Under the pieces are notes generated by a model. That model saw nothing but the letters and a program-made list of their open reading frames with translations. It searched no databases and was not told where the DNA came from. Below, in pieces: positions 9,000 to 17,635 of a DNA stretch of 64,000 bases (positions are counted from its first letter, which is position 1; the number at the start of each line of letters is the position of its first letter). The stretch is from Streptomyces cyaneus (GTDB lineage Bacteria > Actinomycetota > Actinomycetes > Streptomycetales > Streptomycetaceae), in assembly GCF_004028635.1 (NCBI RefSeq), contig NZ_RQJW01000005.1, positions 496,001 to 560,000 on the forward strand. Reading direction: 5' to 3'. The translations under genes and the position numbers were made by a program.

Positions 9000-11900
9000 G
9001 TGAATCGAAGAACTGACCAGCTCGATACCACCGGGAAAGCAAAACGCCTGATACGCGGCACGGCAGTGGCTGTGTTGCCCATGGCGTTCGCCGCCGGTCT
9101 GCTGGGCCCCGCTCCGGCCTCGGCCGCCGACTCCTCCACCGGTTCCACCACTGCCGTCGCCGCTGCGGCGAGCACCGCGCCCTCCGACCGCGGCCGTGTC
9201 CTGGACCTGTGGAAGCAGGGCGGTCCCGGCCTGCGGGCCGCCGCGGAGGCCGTTCTCACCGGTGGCGACAACGACGTACGGCACTTCCTCGACGATGTCG
9301 CACCCGAGATCGCGTACCAGGACGACCGCGTCCAGACCGCCCAGCTCGTGAGCATCGGCGGGCAGGGCCTGCAGGAAGCCGCCCGCAAGGCGCTGGCCGG
9401 CAACGAGAACGATCTGAAGGCGTTTCTGAAGGACGGCTGGAAGGCGCCGTTGGAGCAGGACCAGCGCGTCCGCATCGCCCAGATCGTCGACGCGGGCGGG
9501 CCCGCCGTGCAGAAGGCCGGGCGCGCCGCGCTGGCCGGCACCACCGACGACATGACCGCCTTCCTCAACGAGGGACAGTTCACCCAGCGCGAGGACGACG
9601 AGCGGGTCCAGCTCGTACAGATCGTGAGCACGGGCGGCTCCAACATCCGGGCCGCCGGCCGGGTCGCTCTGGACGGAACCGCCGCCGACATCCGCGAGTT
9701 CCTCCAGGTCGGCCAGTACGTCGCACGCTCACGGGACCAGGAGCGCGCCACCGTCGCCCAGCTCGCCGCCCAGGCGAAGGAGGCCGGACGCCAGGCGAAG
9801 GCGGAGACGGCGGCGGCCAAGGACGCCTCGGCGCGGGCCATCGCGGCCTCGGCTCTGGCCAAGGAGGCGGCGCAGAAGGCCGCGGCCGAGACGGAGGCGG
9901 CCCGCAAGGACTCGGTGCGCGCCGCGGGCGCAGCCTCCCGTGCGGCCACCGCGGCCAACCAGGCCGCCCGGGCGGCCCAGCAGGCCATCGACGCGGCACG
10001 TTCCGCCAACAACTCGGCCCGCACCGCCGCCAACGCGGCCACCCAGGCCGCGTCAGCCGCGGCCGGCGCCTCCCAGGCCGCCAGCCGGGCACGCGGGGCG
10101 GCCGCCGCCGCGGCCGGGGACGCAAGCAAGGCGTCGGCGGCCCGCAAGGCCGCCGACGACGCCAACCTCGCGGCCAAGGGTGCCGAGGAGGCGGCGGACG
10201 CCGCCCACCAGGCCGGTCTCGCCGCGACCGCGGCCGGGGACGCGGCGAAGGCCGCGACGAGCGCCGGCAACAACGCCAACGCCGCCGCCGGCGCCGCGGA
10301 AAACGCCAGCCGCTTCGCGGACCAGGCCGGTGCCAGCTCCGCCGAGGCCCGTGCCGCCGCCGGGGCCGCGCGCGCCCAGGCCGCGGAGGCCACGCGGGCC
10401 GCGAACGCCGCCGAGAGCCTGGCCCGCAAGGCGGCCACCGCCGCCTACGAGGCCCGTGACGCGGCCAAATCCGCTGCCACGCATGCGAAGAACGCGGCCA
10501 AGGCGGCCAACGCGGCGGCAGATCTGGCCGGGCAGGCCGCGGACGCGGCAGCCGAGTCGACCGCCCACGCGAAGGCCGCCAAGGAGGCTGCGGACAACGC
10601 GAGCAAGGCGGTGGACAAGGCCCGAGCGGTGTTCAAGCTGGCTCGTGAGATCGAGGCCGAGGAGCTGACCGCTCGTACGAACGAGGCCGTCGAGCGAGCC
10701 AAGCAGCTCAAGGCGCAGCAGGAGCGGCAGCAGGCTGCGCAGGACCGGGTGGCGCAGGCGTCCGCAGACCTGGAGGCGGACGCGCGGCAGTTGAGCACCG
10801 CCGCCGCCGCACAGGACGTCGATGTGCAGCGGGTGGCCGCCGAGGGCCGTGACGTGGCGCTGCGCACGCTGAAGTCCCGTGGCCCCTGGAGCCGTGCGGC
10901 GGCCGAGGAGGCGCTGTCCGGCGATGCCGGCGACGTGGTGTCGTACGTCCGTTCCGGGCGTACCGAGGCCGCGCGGGACGACGAGCGGTCCCGGGTGGAG
11001 ACGCTCGCCCTGGAGTCGCCGTCGGCGGCTGTCCGCGGCGGGGCCGAGAAGGCCCTGACCGGCAACTCGGCAGCGGTGGACGCGTTCTTGAAGGACGGTC
11101 AGTACGAGACGATGGCGCAGGACATGCGCGTCTACATCTCGCAGGTCATCGCGGACGGCGGCCCCGGCGTCCAGGAAGCGGGGCGCGGGGCGCTGAACTC
11201 AGGCTCCGTGGACCGGTTCCGCGCCTTCATCACCGACGGCCAGTACGCGGCCCGCACCGAGGACGAGCGGGTGCGCGCGACGCAGCTCATCAACAGCGGC
11301 GGCCCCGAGGTCAAGGCGGCGGCCCGGATCGCGCTGGAGGGTCCCACGCCGCTGCTGCACTCCTTCGTTCAGCGTGGCCAGTACCAGGCGCAGCGCAGGG
11401 ACCAGCTCGCGGCGAGCCATGTCGCCCTGGTGCAGCAGATGATCTCCGAGGCCGATTCCGTGGCCGCGACCGCGCAGAAGAACGCGGCCGAGGCGGCCGA
11501 GGTCGCCGCGAAGGCCCGTAAGGCCGCTGAGGACGCCAAGAAGTACGCCAAGGACGCGGAGGAGTCGAGGAAAGCCGCCGAAAGGTACGCCGACGACGCC
11601 GCCAACTCCGCCAAGGCGGCGGAGAAGTCCGCGGCGAACGCCGCCGCCTCCGCCCGCACTGCGCGGTCCGCGGAGGCCAGCGCCCATGCGGCGGCGGCCC
11701 GGGCCGTCACCTCGGCCTCTCAGGCACAGGCGTCCGCGAACTGGGCCCGGGGCTCCGCCGACGAGGCATGGAGCGCGGCACGTCAGGCGCGGGCGTCGGA
11801 GATAGCCGCGGGCAAGGACTCGGCGGCGGCCGGCAAGGCCATGCTGGAGGCCTTCCAGACGGCGGTCACGAAGCAGATCCAGGAGGAGGCCGAGTTCCGC

Positions 11901-12554
11901 AAGAACGAGGAGGCCTGGCGCAACGCCCCGGACCCGGAGGGCCCGGCGGAGAAGCCCGACGAGGGCTGGGTCCCGGACTGGCTGGAGGACAAGGCGGACA
12001 CCGTCCTCATCTACGGCGAGGCCATCTTCACCAACCCGGACCTCTGGGCCGGGCTCGCCGAGACGGGCACCGGCGTCCTGATGATGGGCGTCGGCGGGAC
12101 CGGTGACCTCGCCGGCGGTGCCCTGTGCATCACCGGCATCGGCTGCCTCGCCGGCGCTCCGGCCATCGCCGCGAGCACGACCCTGATCGTCGGGGGCGGC
12201 TTCACCGCCGCCGACGGCATCGGCCGCTTCAACGACGGCCTGGGCCAGGCGCTGCGCGAGGCGCAGGCCAGGAGCAACGCGGTCCAGAAGGCGCAGACCG
12301 GTCCGGTGCGGGCGCCGAACAACCTGCCGGCGTTCCCCAACGCCGGCCGGGTCAAGGGCAAGACGCCCGTGCAGGGCGGGGGCCAGCTCCGCAAGCGCTG
12401 GAAGGACCCCAAGTCCGGTGAGATCTACGAGTGGGACTCCCTGCACGGCACCGTCGAGAAGTACAACAAGCGCGGCAAGCACCTTGGGGAGTTCGACCCG
12501 AATACTGGAGCCCAGACCAAGCCCGCGAACCCGAACTACAAGGTGAAGCCATGA
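9000..12554 (+). CDS. Secreted ALF-repeat polymorphic toxin with colicin E3-type rRNase domain
   Basis: The GTG at 9000 opens a 1184-residue protein. In order it has a signal peptide (about 1-42); a first block of ALF-type repeats (about 60-245; recurring GGxxxxxAAxxAL and DxxxFLxxGQY patterns); a very Ala-rich coiled coil (about 250-560); a second ALF block (about 620-800); a second Ala-rich coiled coil (about 810-950); a glycine-rich hydrophobic segment (about 1020-1085); and a C-terminal domain of about 65 residues. That domain closely resembles the colicin E3 ribonuclease: RKRWKDPKSGEIYEWDSLHG and LGEFDPNTGAQ. The E3 active-site pattern D-x2-H-x3-E is present as Asp1146, His1149 and Glu1153, while the E3 C-terminal catalytic Arg is not evident. 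Colicin E3 cuts 16S rRNA at the decoding centre, so the same target is inferred here. Confidence 0.88.
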   Translation: MNRRTDQLDTTGKAKRLIRGTAVAVLPMAFAAGLLGPAPASAADSSTGSTTAVAAAASTAPSDRGRVLDLWKQGGPGLRAAAEAVLTGGDNDVRHFLDDVAPEIAYQDDRVQTAQLVSIGGQGLQEAARKALAGNENDLKAFLKDGWKAPLEQDQRVRIAQIVDAGGPAVQKAGRAALAGTTDDMTAFLNEGQFTQREDDERVQLVQIVSTGGSNIRAAGRVALDGTAADIREFLQVGQYVARSRDQERATVAQLAAQAKEAGRQAKAETAAAKDASARAIAASALAKEAAQKAAAETEAARKDSVRAAGAASRAATAANQAARAAQQAIDAARSANNSARTAANAATQAASAAAGASQAASRARGAAAAAAGDASKASAARKAADDANLAAKGAEEAADAAHQAGLAATAAGDAAKAATSAGNNANAAAGAAENASRFADQAGASSAEARAAAGAARAQAAEATRAANAAESLARKAATAAYEARDAAKSAATHAKNAAKAANAAADLAGQAADAAAESTAHAKAAKEAADNASKAVDKARAVFKLAREIEAEELTARTNEAVERAKQLKAQQERQQAAQDRVAQASADLEADARQLSTAAAAQDVDVQRVAAEGRDVALRTLKSRGPWSRAAAEEALSGDAGDVVSYVRSGRTEAARDDERSRVETLALESPSAAVRGGAEKALTGNSAAVDAFLKDGQYETMAQDMRVYISQVIADGGPGVQEAGRGALNSGSVDRFRAFITDGQYAARTEDERVRATQLINSGGPEVKAAARIALEGPTPLLHSFVQRGQYQAQRRDQLAASHVALVQQMISEADSVAATAQKNAAEAAEVAAKARKAAEDAKKYAKDAEESRKAAERYADDAANSAKAAEKSAANAAASARTARSAEASAHAAAARAVTSASQAQASANWARGSADEAWSAARQARASEIAAGKDSAAAGKAMLEAFQTAVTKQIQEEAEFRKNEEAWRNAPDPEGPAEKPDEGWVPDWLEDKADTVLIYGEAIFTNPDLWAGLAETGTGVLMMGVGGTGDLAGGALCITGIGCLAGAPAIAASTTLIVGGGFTAADGIGRFNDGLGQALREAQARSNAVQKAQTGPVRAPNNLPAFPNAGRVKGKTPVQGGGQLRKRWKDPKSGEIYEWDSLHGTVEKYNKRGKHLGEFDPNTGAQTKPANPNYKVKP

Positions 12555-12784
12555 TGATCCTCCTCGTCGTCCGCTATCTCAAGGACGACGACCAGCCCGA
12601 CGCCATCACCGACGTCACCGCCGTCGGCGGGGAGGCCTTCGGAGAACTCCTGGGGCTGCCGGCGGACCATCTGGTCGACGTGTATCCGCTGACGCAGAAG
12701 CACGCCGAGCGCGTCCGGGAGCTGACCGGCATCACGCTCGACCTGGAGAAGTACGAGTACTTCCTGGAGCCCGAGGAGGGCTGA
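12551..12784 (+). CDS. Putative immunity protein for the E3-type toxin
   Basis: The 77-residue acidic protein starts at an ATG that overlaps the toxin stop codon (ATGA), implying translational coupling. Sequence features LLGLPADHLVDVYPL and LDLEKYEYFLEPEEG at the C-terminus recall both the colicin E3 immunity layout (small acidic, LGVP..., ending in aromatic acidic residues) and the small DUF7683-like family; this is a remembered resemblance, not a search result. Position directly after the toxin, small size and acidity all fit a protein that neutralises a basic RNase domain. Binding has to be inferred. Confidence 0.7.
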   Translation: MMILLVVRYLKDDDQPDAITDVTAVGGEAFGELLGLPADHLVDVYPLTQKHAERVRELTGITLDLEKYEYFLEPEEG

Positions 12785-12790
12785 CGAGAA

Positions 12791-12824
12791 CAGTGGGGAC
12801 GGGCCGGCAGGACCGCCCCCACTG
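12791..12824 (+). terminator. Intra-operon hairpin between immunity gene and DUF6086-like gene
   Basis: CAGTGGGG at 12791-12798 pairs perfectly with CCCCACTG at 12817-12824. It lies 7 bases after the immunity stop. It could terminate or attenuate transcription so that the downstream gene is made at a lower level, or simply stabilise the upstream mRNA. Confidence 0.5.
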
Positions 12825-12845
12825 CTCATCGATGGAGATCACAGA

Positions 12846-13202
12846 TTGAGCTACCCCTTCGAGTACGGCAACGAGACGCTCTGGGACGCGGGCTACCACG
12901 GCGGACAGCTGTACGCCTCCTTCGTCCAGGGAGCGGCCGAGTTCCTCGAGGTTCCGTCTGGTCTGACGCCCACCCGCGAGGGTGGCTGCGAGGTGGATCC
13001 GGCGGCGTTGCAGGACTTCACTGCGCGCATGTACGACCTCTACTGCTCCACCAATAGCGACGTGCTGCGGGGGCTCATGCAGGGCCTGCTGGTCACGTCG
13101 CTCGTCCTGATGGAGCGGGTGGGCACCGCCATCACCCTCCGGCCCGAGCACGAGGCGTGCTTGAGAGAACAGATGACGGCGTTCGCGCACTCCATGGCGT
13201 AG
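12846..13202 (+). CDS. DUF6086-like protein, possible second immunity/accessory protein
   Basis: The TTG at 12846, preceded by GGAGATCACA, gives a 118-residue soluble protein beginning MSYPFEYGNETLWDAGYHGG. The motif FExGxxTLWDAG, the pattern EVPSGL...CEVDPAALQDF and the helical C-terminus (LRGLMQGLLVTSLVLMERVG) match my recollection of DUF6086, a family found near Streptomyces toxin loci. There is no signal peptide. It lies 61 bases after the immunity gene in the same direction and before a strong terminator, so it probably belongs to the toxin operon. Its function is not established. Confidence 0.68.
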   Translation: MSYPFEYGNETLWDAGYHGGQLYASFVQGAAEFLEVPSGLTPTREGGCEVDPAALQDFTARMYDLYCSTNSDVLRGLMQGLLVTSLVLMERVGTAITLRPEHEACLREQMTAFAHSMA

Positions 13203-13235
13203 CAGGCCGAGGCTCAATGCGGACGGCCCAGTGGG

Positions 13236-13272
13236 AAGAGGGCGCCCCCGGTGACTCCGGCGGCGCCCTCTT
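13236..13272. terminator. Bidirectional terminator after the toxin operon
   Basis: AAGAGGGCGCC (13236-13246) pairs with GGCGCCCTCTT (13262-13272), with an additional CCGG/CCGG pair in the loop. It sits between the convergent toxin operon and the sacsin-like ATPase gene, so it can serve both strands. Confidence 0.75.
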
Positions 13273-13289
13273 ACCCAGCGGTCACGCTC

Positions 13290-16200
13290 TCAGTCGAACC
13301 ACCGATCCCGAGCCAACTCCCCCGTCCGCGAAGGATCCTCCAACAACGCCGCCACCTCGAACCGCCGCGGCCACTGCCCCGCCGCCCACGCGAGCCCGGC
13401 CGCGACACCCTCCAGGGTGGACGCGTGCAGCACCCCGTCATTTGTGAGCCGCCAGTCGATCTCCACACCGTCCACGACGAGCTCCTCGTGCTCGACGTAC
13501 GACTGAGGCGTCCGCGCCCCCAGCAGCACCCGCACCGACTCCGGCACCTCATGCTCGGCGCCCTCACTCGTGACCTCCCCGGTGACGGACTCGCTCAGCC
13601 GCCGCACCTGGAACAGCTCGGCCAGTTCGGCGGCCCGGGACGGCCGTACAGGAAGCAGCGGCACACCCTCCGTGAAGGGCAGCAGATCCGGCGAGTCGAC
13701 GACCACCGCGTCCGCCGCGTCCACGACCTCCACCCGCCCGTCGACGACCGCCCGCAGCTCGTCCGGCAGGGTCACCTGCTCAGGGTCCAGGTCGGCCAAG
13801 GCGCCGTACAGAGCGTGCAGTTGGGGCGAGGTGACGGGACGTTCCGGCTCGGCGAGCCGGTCGAGGAGTTCGGCGGCGCCGCCCGGCTCGTCGAGCAGCG
13901 CGGCGACCGACGTCCGCACGCCCAGCGCCCGCAGCACCTGCTCGTCCTCGAAGCCGGTCGCGTCGGCCTCGTCGTACAGGCCGCGCAGGAGCGGGTCGCC
14001 GCCGGAGGCCAGCAGGCCCGCCGGGCGACGGCCGTCCAGCACCGGGTTCCCCCGCAGCCACCAGGCCGTGTACGGCCGTACCACTTCGTGCGTGCCGTCG
14101 GGCAGCAGGATCCGCACCTGCTGGGTCAGCGCGTCCCGCAGGGGCGGCTGGGCGAGCAGGGCGAGGGCCTGCGGCCACTTGTCGTCGTCCACCAGGTCCA
14201 GATCGCGTACGGCGATGAGCTCGGTGGCGACCGGCGGTACGGGCGTGTCCGGGAAGCGGTCGAGGATGTCCTCGCTCCAGACGTCCACGGCGTCCAGCAG
14301 ACCCGCGTCGTCGGGCTCGGCGAAGTCACCTTCGCGTGGCTCCAGTTCGTCCGGATCGAGGACGACGTCCGTGGCCCGGACGAGGGCGAAGTTGGCGAGG
14401 ACCCCGCAGGCGGCGAGCGGCTGCTCGCCCCACTTCTCCGCCAACTCGGCGTCGACGGTGGCGAGTTCGTCCTCCCGCATGATCTGGGCGAAGGGGCTGC
14501 CGGGGAGGACGAGTTCGCCGGCGGGCGCCAACTCCCCGTCCTCGTCGGGCAGGGCGAGGGCGCCGAGCCACGGCTCGTCACCGGGCTCCAGGCCCGCGTC
14601 CCGCACCAGGGCGAGGACGGTGTCGGCCAGTTCCTCGGCGTCCGGGGTGTCCTCCTCCCAGCTCACGCCGCCGTCCTCGTCCAGGGAGGCGGCTACGGCG
14701 GCTCGCACCTGGGGCGTGGTGAGGACCGCGCGGGGCGTGGCCGGCAGGGCGCCGAGCTTCTCCAGGAGCGGGTGCGCTGCGTCCGGGTGGGCGACCTTGA
14801 GGCCGAGGCGGGCGAGGATCTCGGGGTCGATGCGGGCGCCGTCGGGGGTGGGGAGCAGGACCTGCCGGGGCCCGATGGTGGTGCGCCCGTCGGCGAGCGG
14901 TACCGGGAGGCCGGAGAGGCGGTCCGGGTCGACCCCGGCGAGGCTGTCGTAGAGCCGCCGCCACCAGCCGGGCTCCTTCTCCAGCCCGGCGAGCCGGTCG
15001 ACGGCGTCGGTGAGCGGGACGCGGGCGACGCCCAGGGTCCGCAGTTCCACGCGTCGTTCGAGCCCGGCGGGTAGGAGGGTGGGCAGGACCTCGGCCAGCA
15101 CACCCACCGTCTCGGTACCGGCACCTTCGACGACCTCGGCGTCACGCGGCCGCAGCGACTCGGGCAACTCGGGGTCGTGCTCGCGAGGCTCGACGGCGGG
15201 CGGCAGGAAGGACGTACGAGGCAGCCGCTCCAGGATCGCCTGGCGCAGGGCGCCGTCCAGTTCGCCCTTGCCGAGCGGCCCGGGCACGAGTCCGATGATG
15301 CCTTCGCCCACCGGGCGCCAGTCGGCGAGGAGCTCGGCGTAGGCGTCCGCCGCGCGCTGCACGAGGAAGTCGGTCAGCGGGCCGGGGGCGGCGTGGCGGC
15401 GGGTGGTGTCGAGGGGGAAGGAGGCGATGAGGAGGGCGGGGACGCCGAGGGGTTCGTCACTCGGGGTCGGCGCGTGCACGACGGGTGCGGTGCGGGGCCG
15501 GTCAGGGGTGCTGTCGGCGGCGTTGACGGGGACGGCCCAGGTGAGCGACCAGTGGGGCCGCAGTCGCTCCTCCACCGGGCGGTCGACGAGAAGCTCGGGC
15601 GTGAGCGGGCCGTTCGCGGCAACCGTACGCCAGTGGGTGACGCCGTTGTCGGAGTCCTCCACGACGGTGAACGGGCCGTCGACCCGGCGCCGCAGCGTGC
15701 GCGGCTCGCTCTCCCCGACCTCGACCACGACCTCCTCCAGGCCGGGCAGGGCGAGCAGCAGCGCGTCGTCGACGGCGTGCAGCAGCCGCTCGGCGAGATC
15801 GGCGGCGGCGGTGTCGCGCAGGGGGAGGATGACGGCGGTGTCGTACGGGTCCGGGGCGGTGCCCTCGGCGGCGAACGGCAGCCGGAGGAGCGGGACGTGC
15901 CCGTCGCGGCGCCGGATCTCGTCTCCGAGGCCGGGACTGTGCCGGGCGACGTCCTGGGCCAGTTCCCGGGATTCGGCGAGGCCCCACCGGACACCACCGT
16001 GCCGCCCGACGACGGCGGGCTCGTCGGTGACGGCGATGACGGCGGCGAAGCCGACACCGAACCGGCCGACGGCGCCTTGCTGCTGGGCGTCCCGCTTGGC
16101 GGAGGCACGGAGGGTGGACAGCGACTCGACGCCGGCGGCGTCCAGCGGGGCGCCGGTGTTGGCGGCGACGAGAACCCCGTCACGGAGGGTGAGCCGAAGC

Positions 16201-16421
16201 CGCCCGGCCACTCCCGCCCTGGCGGCGGCGTCGGCGGCGTTCTGAGCAAGCTCGACGACGAGCCGGTCCCGATACCCGCCGAGGACGAGATCCTCCTCGG
16301 CGTTGGCGTCCTCGCGGAAACGGGCGGGGCTGGTGGCCCAGGCGTCCAGCACGCCGCGGCGCAGACGGGCCGTACCGAAGGGGTCGGCACCTTCGGGGGC
16401 GGGCCGCACGAACTTGCTCAC
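13290..16421 (-). CDS. Sacsin N-terminal ATPase-like (GHKL) protein
   Basis: I take the GTG at 16421 as start because AGGAGAG lies just upstream (MSKFVRPAPEGADPFGTARL); this gives 1043 residues. The N-terminal quarter is an Hsp90/GHKL ATPase fold. It has the N-box VVELAQNAADAAARAG (about residue 56), a G1-like VLVAANTGAPLD and a G2-like GRFGVGFAAV (about 117). The remaining roughly 800 residues are acidic, alpha/beta, without a motif I recognise. Such large sacsin-like proteins are widespread in actinomycetes and uncharacterised; related proteins occur in defence islands of other bacteria. Here it lies between two toxin loci, which may or may not be meaningful. It is monocistronic and ends at a shared terminator. 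Confidence 0.82.
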   Translation of the reverse strand: MSKFVRPAPEGADPFGTARLRRGVLDAWATSPARFREDANAEEDLVLGGYRDRLVVELAQNAADAAARAGVAGRLRLTLRDGVLVAANTGAPLDAAGVESLSTLRASAKRDAQQQGAVGRFGVGFAAVIAVTDEPAVVGRHGGVRWGLAESRELAQDVARHSPGLGDEIRRRDGHVPLLRLPFAAEGTAPDPYDTAVILPLRDTAAADLAERLLHAVDDALLLALPGLEEVVVEVGESEPRTLRRRVDGPFTVVEDSDNGVTHWRTVAANGPLTPELLVDRPVEERLRPHWSLTWAVPVNAADSTPDRPRTAPVVHAPTPSDEPLGVPALLIASFPLDTTRRHAAPGPLTDFLVQRAADAYAELLADWRPVGEGIIGLVPGPLGKGELDGALRQAILERLPRTSFLPPAVEPREHDPELPESLRPRDAEVVEGAGTETVGVLAEVLPTLLPAGLERRVELRTLGVARVPLTDAVDRLAGLEKEPGWWRRLYDSLAGVDPDRLSGLPVPLADGRTTIGPRQVLLPTPDGARIDPEILARLGLKVAHPDAAHPLLEKLGALPATPRAVLTTPQVRAAVAASLDEDGGVSWEEDTPDAEELADTVLALVRDAGLEPGDEPWLGALALPDEDGELAPAGELVLPGSPFAQIMREDELATVDAELAEKWGEQPLAACGVLANFALVRATDVVLDPDELEPREGDFAEPDDAGLLDAVDVWSEDILDRFPDTPVPPVATELIAVRDLDLVDDDKWPQALALLAQPPLRDALTQQVRILLPDGTHEVVRPYTAWWLRGNPVLDGRRPAGLLASGGDPLLRGLYDEADATGFEDEQVLRALGVRTSVAALLDEPGGAAELLDRLAEPERPVTSPQLHALYGALADLDPEQVTLPDELRAVVDGRVEVVDAADAVVVDSPDLLPFTEGVPLLPVRPSRAAELAELFQVRRLSESVTGEVTSEGAEHEVPESVRVLLGARTPQSYVEHEELVVDGVEIDWRLTNDGVLHASTLEGVAAGLAWAAGQWPRRFEVAALLEDPSRTGELARDRWFD

Positions 16422-16593
16422 GTTGACTCTCCTCATCGGCGTGATGTTGAAGGTACCGCTTGGGGAGCGGGGCACGGAGCACAGGATGCGCGCTCATCGG
16501 GAGCCTGAGGCGACTCGCGTCACTCGGTCAGGAGTCCCCGAGCCGAGCCGGTTGATCATGTAAACGTCTCATCTGCACGGGGAGCGCCGGACA

Positions 16594-16695
16594 ATGCTGG
16601 ACCTGATCAAGGAGGCCCTCGGTCAACTGGTCACGCTGGTCGTCGGAATCGTCCTGCTCGTCTGGTGGATCGGCGGTCCGGCGGTCCGGCCGTGA
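16594..16695 (+). CDS. Very small single-pass membrane protein (33 aa)
   Basis: ATG at 16594 gives MLDLIKEALGQL followed by a hydrophobic helix (VTLVVGIVLLVWWI) and a short tail. GGGAG precedes it by nine bases. Its stop overlaps the GTG of a second small frame (GTGA), a coupling signature that makes chance less likely. Neither peptide matches a family I know. It is divergent from the sacsin-like ATPase, 172 bases from its start. Confidence 0.4.
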   Translation: MLDLIKEALGQLVTLVVGIVLLVWWIGGPAVRP

Positions 16696-16817
16696 CCGCC
16701 ATCGTCTGGAGCGGGGGCGACAAGAACCTCGCGCTCCAGTTCCTGGCGGCCTGGGCGGTCATCACCGCGCTGTATCTCACGGCATCCCGACTGATCCGCC
16801 GCGCCCGCCGCGCCTGA
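16692..16817 (+). CDS. Very small membrane protein (41 aa), coupled to the preceding one
   Basis: GTG at 16692 overlaps the stop of the 33-residue frame. The product is VTAIVWSGGDKNLALQFLAA, then a hydrophobic helix (WAVITALYLTA) and a basic tail (RLIRRARRA) that fits the positive-inside rule. No homologue is recognised. The pair could be a small membrane complex, or a spurious call. Confidence 0.38.
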   Translation: MTAIVWSGGDKNLALQFLAAWAVITALYLTASRLIRRARRA

Positions 16818-16868
16818 TCCGCCCACCCGACATCCCGGCCAGGCCGGCCAGGACCGCCGCCGGGACGG

Positions 16869-17459
16869 TCATTCACTCGCGGCACTCGGCGTGACCGTTA
16901 CGTCGGATGCGTCAGAGTCCGAAGAATCCGAAGAGCCTGAAAAGTCTGAAGACTCTGAAGAGTCCGCATCCTGGACAGCTCGTCGACGCGCACGCAGCCA
17001 CAGGGCCCCACCGCCGCCCGTGACCAGTGCGAGGGCAATTCCGCCGGTCAGCCACCACAGCCATGGGGCGCTGCCATGCGTCTTGCCCGAGACCGTCATG
17101 AGCTCGAGCTCCCTCGATGTGTCGACCGAGGGGAAGTCCCGCGGCAACGTGATCTCGTCGTCCTCGCTGAGGATCTCGTTGTTCGCGCGGAAGTCGTCCA
17201 AGTCCTGGTAGCTCTTGCCCTCGTGGTCCACGATGCCCACGATGCCGTTCGGTCGGCACACCAGGAACAGCGTGATCGAATCGAGCCCCTTCTTGCCCTC
17301 GTGAGTGACGATGACCTTCTGGGCGTACACCTGACCACGGGATTCACACCGGGTCTGCGCCACGGACGAACCGCATGTGACCATCAGCAAGGCGAGCGTC
17401 ATCGCGGCCGTGAACAGCACGTGGACGGTCATGCGGATGTGCGTCTTCCTGCCGGACAC
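16869..17459 (-). CDS. Type I single-pass membrane protein with Ser/Asp-rich tail
   Basis: The GTG at 17459 (RBS AGGAGATCGCTG) gives 196 residues. A signal peptide (MTVHVLFTAAMTLALLMVT) precedes an extracellular domain of about 100 residues with two or three Cys, one membrane helix (LWWLTGGIALALVTGGGGAL) with a basic stop-transfer (RARRR), and a low-complexity cytoplasmic tail of Ser/Asp/Glu. The longer open frame upstream lacks an RBS. It is divergent from the PrsW-toxin gene with only about 175 bases between starts. Family unknown. A single-pass topology is what PrsW-type proteases act on, so a substrate or partner role is possible but speculative. Confidence 0.68.
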   Translation of the reverse strand: MSGRKTHIRMTVHVLFTAAMTLALLMVTCGSSVAQTRCESRGQVYAQKVIVTHEGKKGLDSITLFLVCRPNGIVGIVDHEGKSYQDLDDFRANNEILSEDDEITLPRDFPSVDTSRELELMTVSGKTHGSAPWLWWLTGGIALALVTGGGGALWLRARRRAVQDADSSESSDFSGSSDSSDSDASDVTVTPSAASE

Positions 17460-17635
17460 CAGCGATCTCCTCTCGATCAGCCGATCACCGACGGCAGTGT
17501 CACGGCACCCGCACGGGACCCGTCCCGGGGAATCGACACTCTTGCCCAACTCGCTTGCTGGGTTCGCAGTTGACTGCATAGCATCGCGTTCACTATCGCG
17601 AATCGAACACTGTTCCGGTGCTTGGGGGGCCTGGC

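Noticed and set aside
9750..10650. Repetitive GCC-rich DNA that might be taken for a repeat array or CRISPR
   Set aside because: It encodes an Ala-rich coiled coil in frame; there are no regular spacers or palindromic repeats.
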